Shown here piece after piece: positions 37,052 through 44,924 of a DNA stretch of 64,000 nucleotides; positions within the stretch are counted from its first letter, which is position 1, and the number at the start of each line of letters is the position of its first letter. The position numbers and the translations under genes were made by a program. The DNA is taken from positions 1-64,000 of the forward strand of contig JBBRAY010000012.1 in the NCBI GenBank assembly GCA_038206355.1, given 5' to 3'. The notes under the pieces are model-generated. The model made no database searches. It was not told where the DNA came from and was given only the letters and a program-made list of their open reading frames with translations. This stretch comes from JAPLDB01 sp038206355. Lineage in GTDB: Bacteria > Bacteroidota > Bacteroidia > AKYH767-A > 2013-40CM-41-45.

Positions 37052-37178
37052 TTTAATCCGCCTTCTCGTCCGCTTCGGCGGACGAGAAGGCTTGGTTAAT
37101 TCCCCGGGGCTTGCCCCGGAAATTTGGGTTCAGTCCCGATAGTTATCGGGATTACCCTGAGGTTAATACCATTTTATT
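37052..37178. repeat. Dispersed intergenic repeat, copy B, with internal insertion
   Basis: Shares TTTAATCCGCCTTC at its start and GAGGTTAATACCATTTTATT at its end with copy A. It is about 40 bases longer because CCCCGGGGCTTGCCCC and a TCCCGATAGTTATCGGGA palindrome (37134-37151) are inserted between the halves. Bases 37061-37090 form a perfect 13-bp hairpin with a TTCG loop. Confidence 0.6.
37061..37090. repeat. Perfect 13-bp hairpin with C(TTCG)G tetraloop
   Basis: CCTTCTCGTCCGC and GCGGACGAGAAGG are exact reverse complements around TTCG. As RNA this is a cUUCGg tetraloop, an exceptionally stable hairpin. It lacks a following T-run, so it is not a standard terminator. Confidence 0.6.
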
Positions 37179-37373
37179 GAGATTCCTGGCTGCGCTATGA
37201 ATGACAGGACTTTTGGAGAGTAAATATCCTTGCAAATACCTGGTAACATTGTCATTCAGAGCGTAGCGATGAATCTTTTTGATCTATGCATTAAATTGAA
37301 ATCGGTTGTAGCTCTCCCGATACCTGCCCGACTGCGTCATTCAGGCGGGGCTATTGGGATGGTTAGCGCATCA

Positions 37374-37391
37374 TCCCGATAGCTATCGGGA
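37374..37391. repeat. 18-bp perfect palindrome TCCCGATAGCTATCGGGA
   Basis: Self-complementary over all 18 bases. A near-identical copy with GT at the centre is at 37134-37151, and a diverged one near 48888. Confidence 0.6.
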
Positions 37392-37536
37392 GTGATTCTG
37401 AGGGTCGTAGCTTCGAGCCCGATCATCCTTTAGAAAAACTAAAGGCTAACCGTTTTTCTCCTTCACGTTCCCTGCTCAGATAAAGTTATTAAGACAAAAA
37501 GGATAGTAAAACAATATTTGATTTCCCGTCTTTTAT

Positions 37537-39519
37537 TTAAAAAGTCACAATAAATTTTGTTCCTTTTCCGGGAGTACTTTCCACATCAATGGTTCCCTTG
37601 TGTGTCATGATGATATTTTGTGCTGTGGTAAGTCCCAGGCCCATTCCATTGTTTTTTTTACTGAAGAAAGGGAGGAAAAGATTGTCAAGATTTTCTTTAC
37701 TGATGCCGCTACCGTTATCTTCCACTTCGACGCGACATTTTCCAAGGTCTTTAAGAGTACGAATGGTAAGAATTCCTTTCCCTTCTTCCATGGCTTCAAC
37801 GGCATTGATAATGAGATTCAATAATGCCATAATTATTTTTTCTTTGTCAAGCAATATCGCCGGAATATCTGATCCATAATTTTTTTCAAGCCAGATTTTT
37901 TTCAGGTGAATACGATCTATGGCAAGTTTCAACGTATCGTCTAATATTGAATTGATGTTGCATTTTTCTACCTTGATCTCTGCAGGTTTTGATGAATCAA
38001 TTAATTCCGTAATCAGTTGATTGATACGTTTTGAATTTTTTTCAATGATGTCGAGGTAAACTTCAGTACCGCCGGCGTTATCCTTCATTTCTTCCTTAAC
38101 CTGTAATAGTGAGAGGTCAATGTTGGTAAGCGGGTTTCTGATTTCATGTGCAATGGTTCGGGAGATGCGTCCGGTTACAGCAAGTTTTTCCGCATCCATC
38201 AACTCTTTTATTGCATTTTTTTGCCCGGAAATGTCACCAATGGTAACAGCGATGCCGTCCTCCAGTCTTATTCCTGTCATCTGAAACCATTTATTAAAAT
38301 GCGGGGAAAAGTATTCGTGATTCAGTGGCTGACCGCCGTCAATTACTTTGATGAAAAGGTCAAGCCATCCTTCTGCAAAGGTCATTGGTAGTTCTTTGCT
38401 CATTTTTTTTCCCATTAAATTTTCGGCCGGAATTCCGAGAATAGTTGCTGATACTTTATTGATCAGTTTCCATTCGAAATCTATGATATGACCTGCGGAA
38501 TTTCGTATGGCTTTTAATCCCATTACAACACTTGCAGAACTATTCAATACGCCGGAAAGAATACTCTGTGTTCCCTTGCGCCGCGTTGCTTCTCTGTTTA
38601 GTTCTCTTATCATCCCTTGTTCAACTCTGTAGGTCTGCAGATAATTCAGACTTAACCCGACAAATGGAATGAAGTAAGAAAATGCAGTCATGAAATGTGC
38701 GATGTTAAAACTATTATCATAAAGTTCCGCAGAGCCGAAGGCCATATACAATTGGGTTGCGATTGCCGGAAATGCACTCAGTAAAAGTGTTTGCGAAAAT
38801 ACGGAAGGGTGGCGCTCATAAAATTTCGGAAAGAGGTAAAAGGCAGAAATGAGGTTTAGTGCAAGCGGAATGAGGTCATAAGATCTTGCAATATTTTTAT
38901 TGGGATATCCAAGGATTTCTGTTCCCGATTTGCTCAACAGTATTTTTATTGTGATCAGTGTAATGGAGACAAACACAATGGCGCTGTACAGTACAAGTTT
39001 TCTTGCATGCTGTCTGTTTTCCTCATAGAATAAATCCTTGCGAACAAGAAAAATGCTTACGCCAAGAATTAAGATTGATGCATGAAACAGGCGGCAGAAA
39101 AACCAGGTGAATGCAGTAAGATAAATCTGCTGGTCCGGCACACGGATTACCTGGGTTGAGATAAGGATGTGAAATGTATCAAGGAGTCCTGCGCAAAACA
39201 ATGCAATGCCCACGATGGGAGTACTTACATCTCGTTTTATCCGGTAATCAATAAATGCCAGAACGATGGTGAGGAAAGCGATGGCAATGGTAATTGAGAC
39301 AAAGATGGTGTGAAGGTTTCTGCCGAGGAAAAAGTCCCTGATTTCTTCCTGGTGCTCGAACTCGGTAATTTTGGTGAGCTGGTAAGGATTTAATTTACTG
39401 GTTACCGTTCCAAAGTCAACTCCCGCGAGGTTAAAAAATAGCGGTAGTAAACAAACAATTCCAATAAGCCACAGTACCGGTTTGGAAATATTGTATTTCG
39501 AAAGCGGTAGCATCAGCAA
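37537..39519 (-). CDS. Sensor histidine kinase with N-terminal MASE3 membrane domain
   Basis: 660 residues. Seven or eight membrane helices fill about 15-295, with DFFLGRNLHTIFVSI, LFCAGLLDTFHILIST and FTWFFCRLFHASILI; these match the MASE3 sensor domain. A PAS-like domain (about 315-430) follows. The kinase core starts with the phosphoacceptor H458 in RTIAHEIRNPLTNIDLSLL, then the N box LLNLIINAVEAMEEG, G1 VEDNGSGIS and G2 GMGLGLTTAQNII. The stimulus of MASE3 is unknown. It lies 81 bases after the NtrC-type regulator gene, which is its likely partner together with the single receiver at 41005. Confidence 0.9.
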   Translation of the reverse strand: MLMLPLSKYNISKPVLWLIGIVCLLPLFFNLAGVDFGTVTSKLNPYQLTKITEFEHQEEIRDFFLGRNLHTIFVSITIAIAFLTIVLAFIDYRIKRDVSTPIVGIALFCAGLLDTFHILISTQVIRVPDQQIYLTAFTWFFCRLFHASILILGVSIFLVRKDLFYEENRQHARKLVLYSAIVFVSITLITIKILLSKSGTEILGYPNKNIARSYDLIPLALNLISAFYLFPKFYERHPSVFSQTLLLSAFPAIATQLYMAFGSAELYDNSFNIAHFMTAFSYFIPFVGLSLNYLQTYRVEQGMIRELNREATRRKGTQSILSGVLNSSASVVMGLKAIRNSAGHIIDFEWKLINKVSATILGIPAENLMGKKMSKELPMTFAEGWLDLFIKVIDGGQPLNHEYFSPHFNKWFQMTGIRLEDGIAVTIGDISGQKNAIKELMDAEKLAVTGRISRTIAHEIRNPLTNIDLSLLQVKEEMKDNAGGTEVYLDIIEKNSKRINQLITELIDSSKPAEIKVEKCNINSILDDTLKLAIDRIHLKKIWLEKNYGSDIPAILLDKEKIIMALLNLIINAVEAMEEGKGILTIRTLKDLGKCRVEVEDNGSGISKENLDNLFLPFFSKKNNGMGLGLTTAQNIIMTHKGTIDVESTPGKGTKFIVTF

Positions 39520-39600
39520 AAAAAGTTTTCCATATAAATTACAGTTTTGGATTATTTTTTCGAAAACGGATACTTGGATATAAAAATGACGCGCCTTATA

Positions 39601-40986
39601 TCAGTCGAGATTATACGCTTTCATTTTATTGTAAAGTGTTTTGCGGTCAATGTTGAGAAGGCGGGCCGCTTTACTTTTATTGTAGTTCACCTGTTTGAGT
39701 ACCTTAACAATGGTTTCGTATTCTGCTTCATGTGCGGCGTTTTTGAGGTCCGTTCCTTGCGATTTCATACCCGGATGGGAATCACCCGGCTGAATAAATT
39801 TATCGGGATTTGAAATTTCCACCGGAAGATATTTGGATTTAATCACCTCTTCGCTGCAAAGTAAAGCCGCCCGCTTAATCACATTTTTCATCTCGCGGAT
39901 ATTTCCCGGCCATTTATACTGAAGGAAACAGTCAATTACATCGGTATCGAAATTATTAATTTCTTTACTCAGTTCCCGGTTTGACAGAGACAAAAAATGT
40001 GAGGCAAAAATCATGATATCTTGCTTTCGGTTTCTTAGCGGAGGAACCTGAATACTGAACTCATTGAAACGATGATAAAGGTCTTCTCTGAATTTCCCTT
40101 TATGGTTTGGGTCCAGTAAACTTTCATTCGATGCGACAATAATGCGCACATCCAGTTTAATTTCTTTCAATCCTCCGATTCTTTTCATGTTTTGCTCCTG
40201 CACCACCCGAAGCAATAACGTCTGAACGTCATAAGGCAGGTTGGCGACTTCATCGAGAAAAAGTGTTCCGCCGTTTGCCATTTCAAAGTGACCTGTCTTT
40301 TGAGAGATGGCTCCGGTAAACGATCCTTTTTCATGACCGAACAATTCGCTTCCGGCAAGTTCGCGGGAAATGGCGCCGCAATCGAGTGCAACAAAAACCT
40401 GGTCAGCGCGGTTACTCCTGTCATGAATTGCGCGTGCGACAGCTTCTTTACCGGATCCGCTTTCTCCATAAATGATAACACTATAATTGGTTGGGGCAAC
40501 CAAGTCAATCTGCCTGAAAAGTTCTTTTGCTTCTGTGCTTTCGCCTTCTATATACCCGTCTTTTTTACCTTGTGTTGATTCTTTTATTCTCGCGGATACC
40601 GGTTGGTGCACTGTTGAATCCATATTGGAAACTTCAAGTGCGCGGTTAATTGTATGTAATATTTCATCGGGTATCAGCGGCTTGGAAATATAATCGAAGG
40701 CGCCGGATTTTATTACTGTAACCGCTGTTTTGATATCTGAATATCCTGTAATGATAATAACAGGTACGGCAGGATCAATTTTCCTGATCTGGGCCAGGGA
40801 CTCCACACCATCGCTGTCGCCGAGACGGAAATCACACAGTACAACATCAAATTTACCTGCTGTCATTAATTCCAGCATTCTTTTGGAACTATGCGCTTTG
40901 CTGACGTCAAATCCTTTTTTGCCAAGGAAAACTGTGAGTAAAGTTCCGATGTCCACGTCATCATCTACTACTAATATCTTTTTCAT
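39601..40986 (-). CDS. Sigma-54-dependent response regulator, NtrC family
   Basis: 461 residues in three parts. Receiver domain with phosphoacceptor D52 (VVLCDFRLGDSDG). AAA+ domain with Walker A GESGSGK (174-180), the sigma-54-contacting loop GSFTGA (221-226, a variant of GAFTGA with Ser for Ala) and Walker B GGTLFLDEV (239-247). C-terminal Fis-type helix-turn-helix (KSKAARLLNIDRKTLYNKM). It activates transcription at sigma-54 promoters when phosphorylated. Sits 18 bases after the single-receiver gene and 81 bases before the histidine kinase. Confidence 0.94.
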   Translation of the reverse strand: MKKILVVDDDVDIGTLLTVFLGKKGFDVSKAHSSKRMLELMTAGKFDVVLCDFRLGDSDGVESLAQIRKIDPAVPVIIITGYSDIKTAVTVIKSGAFDYISKPLIPDEILHTINRALEVSNMDSTVHQPVSARIKESTQGKKDGYIEGESTEAKELFRQIDLVAPTNYSVIIYGESGSGKEAVARAIHDRSNRADQVFVALDCGAISRELAGSELFGHEKGSFTGAISQKTGHFEMANGGTLFLDEVANLPYDVQTLLLRVVQEQNMKRIGGLKEIKLDVRIIVASNESLLDPNHKGKFREDLYHRFNEFSIQVPPLRNRKQDIMIFASHFLSLSNRELSKEINNFDTDVIDCFLQYKWPGNIREMKNVIKRAALLCSEEVIKSKYLPVEISNPDKFIQPGDSHPGMKSQGTDLKNAAHEAEYETIVKVLKQVNYNKSKAARLLNIDRKTLYNKMKAYNLD

Positions 40987-41004
40987 AATTCTCGAGCATT
41001 AATT

Positions 41005-41442
41005 TTATTGGCCATTTACTTTTTCCAGCGACTCCGAAATTGAAATGGTATTGAATGGCTTGCCGATAAAAAAGTTTGCGCCCTCTTCTGTTGCCTTTTT
41101 TCTTTCTGCGATGCCGTCGTATGCACTCATCATGATAATCTTTATTCCCGGTAATTCCTTCCTGATTGGCCGGATTGCATTTAACCCGGATCCATCCGGC
41201 AACTGAATATCAAGAAACAGGATTGAAGGAGAAAACTGTTTGAGTTTTTTCAATCCATCGGTCAATGTACCGGCGATGATCGTTTCAAATTTTTTTTGCT
41301 TTAAAATATTACTCAGCAAAAAACAAATGTCGGGTTCGTCGTCTACAATTAATATAAGCGATGAGGTTTTCAAATATGGATCAGAAATTTCAGATGACAA
41401 AGTACAGAAGAAATGAATCCAATTTCCGGTTTGCCGGGGCAA
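41005..41442 (-). CDS. Single-domain response regulator (receiver only)
   Basis: Receiver domain with LILIVDDEPDICFLLS, phosphoacceptor aspartate in SILFLDIQLPDGSG, the Thr/Ser position IIMMSAYDG and the lysine in FFIGKPFN. No output domain, so it probably relays phosphate or competes within the neighbouring kinase/NtrC pathway. The only ATG (41442) puts 27 residues of unusual sequence before the first strand. A TTG at 41373 (reading LKTSSLILIVDDEP) would give a normal 122-residue receiver and is my preferred start. First gene of the three-gene signalling run. Confidence 0.85.
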   Translation of the reverse strand: MPRQTGNWIHFFCTLSSEISDPYLKTSSLILIVDDEPDICFLLSNILKQKKFETIIAGTLTDGLKKLKQFSPSILFLDIQLPDGSGLNAIRPIRKELPGIKIIMMSAYDGIAERKKATEEGANFFIGKPFNTISISESLEKVNGQ

Positions 41443-41444
41443 TA

Positions 41445-41483
41445 ATAAATATTAAAAGTTCCCTCCATAAATTTGGAGGGAAC
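41445..41483 (-). terminator. Rho-independent terminator after the coiled-coil lipoprotein gene
   Basis: On the minus strand GTTCCCTCCA and TGGAGGGAAC (41458-41483) form a 10-bp stem with a six-base loop, followed by TTTTAATATTTATT. It lies about 105 bases past the stop at 41589 and also ahead of the receiver gene, separating the two transcripts. Confidence 0.75.
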
Positions 41484-41588
41484 CAATTCCGGATTTCATC
41501 CTGCGCATTGTTGACAATAATCGATAAAGCAGGAAACTGAGCGAGCGGACAGGGACTTAGTCCGTTGGCTACAAAGATTTAATTGAAA

Positions 41589-42452
41589 CTATTTGTCAAC
41601 AACGACTACCAAAACTTTGGATGTTTTCCAGAACTTTTCAGGGTCCGTGATAACCAGCGAGGAAACTTTTTTATTTCCTTCATGCTGAATGGTGTAGGAA
41701 TCAGTAGGGTGATTCGTGATTATTTCCGCATCCTTTGCATCAATGGGAATGGTAGCGGTTTTTGTAAAATCAATTTCGGTTAACGCATTGTCATTGTAAT
41801 TGCTTTTTAAAGCTTTTGATTTGCCGAGGCCAAGGAATCCCCCTTCTTTCACCAACACTTGTTTAGCGAGCAGTTCTTTGGCAGTGCCGGTAGCATAATA
41901 GGCTGTATGCAGTTTCACTGTTTGGGACTCGATCGTTTCTTCTCTGGATGCGTTTTCGGCAGTAAGGGAGGTAACGGTGTCCGTCAACTGAGCCACAGAA
42001 ACATTCAATGTGACAACTTTTTCATTGAGCGATGCCAATTCATTGTCCTTCTCAGAAATCTGCTGATTCAAACCGGCAATCATATTTTCCAGCGTGTTCA
42101 GTTTAAGTCCTGAAGCTTTTAGTTTTTTGCTTAATGCAAGTAATCGGTCCTTATTCTCCTTCATAAGGCCATTGATAGAAGCGATATTTTCCTTGATGCG
42201 ATCAACCTGCTTCATTTTTAATTCTCCGTCAGCCGTTGCGAGGGCCACTTTTGACTGTTTGATTTCGATGGTGGCAAGATTGGATTCAATGTCATTAATC
42301 TCATTAATAAAAGCAGCGATGGTAGAATCCTTAAAATTGGCAGAGGAAACCAACTCATTCTTCTGACCTTCGAGTTTGTCAATGTCCGCTTGATAATTAT
42401 GACATGCAGTGAAAAACAGTAGTGATGCAATAAACAACAGATTCTTTTTCAT
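41589..42452 (-). CDS. Coiled-coil lipoprotein of unknown function
   Basis: 287 residues. MKKNLLFIASLLFFTAC is a lipoprotein signal with the cysteine at 17. Residues about 22-190 are a long heptad-patterned coiled coil (QKNELVSSANFKDST..., LKASGLKLNTLENMIAGLNQ). A small globular C-terminal domain ends in KFWKTSKVLVVVVDK. The form suits an envelope spacer or tether. Monocistronic, with its own terminator downstream at 41445. Confidence 0.75.
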   Translation of the reverse strand: MKKNLLFIASLLFFTACHNYQADIDKLEGQKNELVSSANFKDSTIAAFINEINDIESNLATIEIKQSKVALATADGELKMKQVDRIKENIASINGLMKENKDRLLALSKKLKASGLKLNTLENMIAGLNQQISEKDNELASLNEKVVTLNVSVAQLTDTVTSLTAENASREETIESQTVKLHTAYYATGTAKELLAKQVLVKEGGFLGLGKSKALKSNYNDNALTEIDFTKTATIPIDAKDAEIITNHPTDSYTIQHEGNKKVSSLVITDPEKFWKTSKVLVVVVDK

Positions 42453-42947
42453 AATTTTTATATTTTTAGTTTTGACTTAATTTATTGTTGTGCGGGCCAT
42501 TGACAGAATAATGCCAACAAAATGGATAATGTCAGTAGGTCCCTGAAACCGTTGATGGCAAAGGGTTTAGTGTGCTTTTCTGCACTTTATGCGATTGCTA
42601 AATACCCTTTTTGGCGTGCGACGCTCATACACATGATGGGGAATAATTCCCCACTTTGAGACTTAAGATGAATAAAAAATAGAGGCAATGGCGTCAGGAT
42701 TTCTACCGATGGAATGAACTCGGGCATGGCAATTCATTCAGGAAGTTTTATTCTCCTTCGCCGAATACCTCGTAGCATGTTACGGGGATGAAAAGCCTTA
42801 AAAGCTGAAGCTATTTCGGCGAAGAAGGCTCGGAGAATTTCACAAAATACCTCGCACCTCTGCTGCGGGGTAGTTCATTTTACCCGATGGATTTCAGAAA
42901 AATGATTTTTAATTAGAGGAAGAGCTCGTATTGTAAATGATGCGGCA
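42453..42947. other. 495-base intergenic region between the lipoprotein and anti-sigma genes
   Basis: No ORF of credible length. It contains a degenerate long inverted repeat at 42749-42838, listed separately, and is otherwise featureless to me. Confidence 0.5.
42749..42838. repeat. Diverged third copy of the intergenic inverted repeat
   Basis: ATTCTCCTTCGCCGAA at the left and TTCGGCGAAGAAGG followed by CTCGGAGAAT at the right form an imperfect inverted repeat. The right half (GAAGGCTCGG.GAATT) matches the corresponding part of copies A and B near 36.6 and 37.1 kb. Confidence 0.45.
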
Positions 42948-43736
42948 TTAAATCTTTGACAAAAGTACCATCTGGTCCATCGTCGGGGATTCGCTGCCGC
43001 CTTTAGGTTCAAGCGTTACAGCCCACATTTCCGCATCAGTTACGGCTTTTAGTTTTTGCATTCCGGCATCGGTGCCCATGTCGAAAACACCTGCATCAAC
43101 GGGATGTCCGTCCACCAAAGCCCATAACTGATACTGCATTTCATCCGGCGGTACCGGAAGATCTGCGACATCAATAAAAGTCTGGCGGGTATATTTATTC
43201 CACATCACATGGGCCATGTAGTATTTGGTGGTATCAGATGACCGAAGTGTAACAATTGTAACTGCAGGATCACGCATCAGTGACAGATCGTGATTCATTT
43301 TGTCATAATTGTATCTGACCACATTGAGGTTTTGTGCGAGAACATTTTTTTCATTGATCATGGCCACATACCGGTCCTCGGCTTCACTCCATTTCTGGTA
43401 AAAGAAAACGCTTGCAAAGGTGCTGATAATGAGAGAGGCAATACAAGCAGCGATCAGGTATTTGTAAGTAAGTTCATGGGTGCTTCTCAATTGCACAATT
43501 TTTCCTTTTTCTGTAGCGGTTATTTTGCTCATCATTGAGGCCCTTACTTCCGGACGTGGATTGCGGGAATGGACTTTGGAGTAGTCGTTCAGTGTATCTT
43601 GTATCTTTCTCAATTCAGCAGCGACTTCAGGATAAGAAGTACACATTGTCTCCACCTCTTTTATTTCAGAAGTTGAAAGGGCACCCATAGCATAAAGATC
43701 AAGGACACCGGAAGATATGTATTCTCTTACATCCAT
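42948..43736 (-). CDS. Anti-sigma factor, RskA family
   Basis: 262 residues. The N-terminal cytoplasmic domain (1-95; SSGVLDLYAMGALSTSEIKEVE and YPEVAAELRKIQ) is of the type that binds the sigma factor. One membrane helix (about 93-115) follows, then a periplasmic coiled stretch and the RskA domain (YQLWALVDGHPVDAGVFDMG, WAVTLEPKGGSESPT). Starts immediately after the sigma-factor stop (TAAATG), the usual coupled order. Release probably depends on regulated proteolysis or a redox or envelope signal; no zinc-binding HxxxCxxC motif is present. Confidence 0.88.
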   Translation of the reverse strand: MDVREYISSGVLDLYAMGALSTSEIKEVETMCTSYPEVAAELRKIQDTLNDYSKVHSRNPRPEVRASMMSKITATEKGKIVQLRSTHELTYKYLIAACIASLIISTFASVFFYQKWSEAEDRYVAMINEKNVLAQNLNVVRYNYDKMNHDLSLMRDPAVTIVTLRSSDTTKYYMAHVMWNKYTRQTFIDVADLPVPPDEMQYQLWALVDGHPVDAGVFDMGTDAGMQKLKAVTDAEMWAVTLEPKGGSESPTMDQMVLLSKI

Positions 43737-44336
43737 TTATAACGATATGGTTTTATCAAATTGTTCCCGTAGCTTTTGAATTGCCACACGTGATCTGGTT
43801 TTCACAGTTCCCAGCGGTATATTTAATTTCTCAGCGGCTTCACTCTGTGTATAGCCACCAAAAAAAAGCAAATCAATGATCTGTTTATATTCGGGGTCGA
43901 GTTTACGAATCAGTTCTTTAAGTCCAATCGTATCGGGATTGTAAGTGGATTGGTTTCCGGAATCCAATGAAGATACGGAGTCCGATAGTTCCCGGTTTTT
44001 CTGCTTCTGTGTAAATTCCTTCGACCTGACTTTATCTATAGCCATATTCCGCGCTACGTTGATCATCCACGTAAAGAGCCTGCCTTTTCCGGGATCGTAT
44101 TTTGAGAAGTTGTTCCAGATTCTGAGAAAAGTTTCCTGCAGAACGTCTTCGGAGATTTCGTCATTCTGAATAATGCGGTGAATAAATCCGTAAAGTGCAG
44201 ACGAATAGTTGTCATATAGAATTTCCATTCCTTCCGGATTACGGTCGGAGAGCATGGACACTAAAGATTCTTCAGCTATTTGTATTCGTCTTGCCACAAA
44301 TGTGGTAGGTAGATGGTGCAGGCAAAGAAACAACAT
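43737..44336 (-). CDS. ECF RNA polymerase sigma factor (SigK-like)
   Basis: 199 residues. Region 2 is YDNYSSALYGFIHRII...LQETFLRIWNNFSKY with RLFTWMINVARNMAIDKVRS for promoter melting. Region 4 is LDPEYKQIIDLLFFGGYTQ followed by AEKLNIPLGTVKTRSR, the -35-binding helix-turn-helix. The first 25 residues (MLFLCLHHLPTTFVARRI) are unusual, so the true start may be an internal codon such as M28. Coupled to the anti-sigma gene. The pair is divergent from the IPExxxVDY-pyk genes. Confidence 0.92.
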   Translation of the reverse strand: MLFLCLHHLPTTFVARRIQIAEESLVSMLSDRNPEGMEILYDNYSSALYGFIHRIIQNDEISEDVLQETFLRIWNNFSKYDPGKGRLFTWMINVARNMAIDKVRSKEFTQKQKNRELSDSVSSLDSGNQSTYNPDTIGLKELIRKLDPEYKQIIDLLFFGGYTQSEAAEKLNIPLGTVKTRSRVAIQKLREQFDKTISL

Positions 44337-44342
44337 TTAGAA

Positions 44343-44384
44343 GTACTAAATACGAATACACGCTAATTTACGAATGAACAAAAC
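44343..44384. repeat. GTACTAAATACGAAT-type low-complexity spacer
   Basis: GTACTAAATACGAAT followed a few bases later by CTAATTTACGAAT. The same 15-mer occurs twice in the nuoB-nuoC spacer near 59723 and 59755. Confidence 0.4.
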
Positions 44385-44495
44385 AGGGATAACGGCCAAG
44401 CAAAAAAAAACGGGTAACAACCGTTGAATCCAATTTGTATATTCGCAATTATTGGTATTAAGTACCTACTTTCACCTCCCGATTTTTTGATCAAC

Positions 44496-44924
44496 ATGGC
44501 AAAAACAATTTTAAAATTTGATAGCGACGAAGAGTTTGATTTTCTTCTTATCGGTATTGTTTGCCAGCATAAAGACTACCGTTTATGTCATGAGTTAAAC
44601 CGGAAGCTTAAGCTGAATCTGGTGCGGGAAAAAGATTATGAAGTAAATATTGCAAAACGCATGCATCCTGCTTTGTTTTCTTTTTTCAGATATGAAAATG
44701 AGGAACGTGATTTGTTTTTTATTTTTGAGAATAAGGGGAAGCATTCCCTTTTGATACCTGAGCAAAAGCAAGTAGATTTTTTTCTGATGATAAAAGAAAG
44801 TTTTCAGCGGACGGTAATGGCCGACCTTGTTAACTCGCTCAAAGAAATACCCATTGTGCTGGGTGCATATCCCATTGATCCGCTTACGCTGAAGAGCAGG
44901 GAATATTTTTTACTGAATACATGA
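44496..44924 (+). CDS. IPExxxVDY family protein
   Basis: 142 residues from the ATG at 44496 (MAKTILKFDSDEEFDFLLIG); a longer reading frame from 44424 adds 24 hydrophobic residues with no support. The name-giving motif appears as LIPEQKQVDFFLMIK. This small alpha/beta family is restricted to Bacteroidota as far as I know, with no assigned function. The stop codon overlaps the pyruvate kinase start (ATGA), so the two are co-translated, a pairing that suggests a link to central metabolism. Confidence 0.8.
   Translation: MAKTILKFDSDEEFDFLLIGIVCQHKDYRLCHELNRKLKLNLVREKDYEVNIAKRMHPALFSFFRYENEERDLFFIFENKGKHSLLIPEQKQVDFFLMIKESFQRTVMADLVNSLKEIPIVLGAYPIDPLTLKSREYFLLNT

Larger units (their letters stand above)
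36545..37536. other. 1-kb non-coding region with dispersed palindromic repeats
   Basis: No credible ORF on either strand. It contains two related copies of a repeat (36556-36641 and 37052-37178), two TCCCGATA-type palindromes (37134-37151 and 37374-37391), a hairpin CCTTTAG/CTAAAGG at 37427-37445 and a GTCATTCAGAGCGTAGCGAT stretch near 37251 of a sort common between Bacteroidota genes. Confidence 0.6.

Noticed and set aside
37340..37426. tRNA-like sequence (GGTTAGCGCATC, later GTAGCTTCGAGCCC)
   Set aside because: The D-arm- and T-loop-like strings are present, but acceptor and T stems do not pair and the anticodon region is the 18-bp palindrome, so it is not a functional tRNA. A decayed tRNA cannot be excluded.
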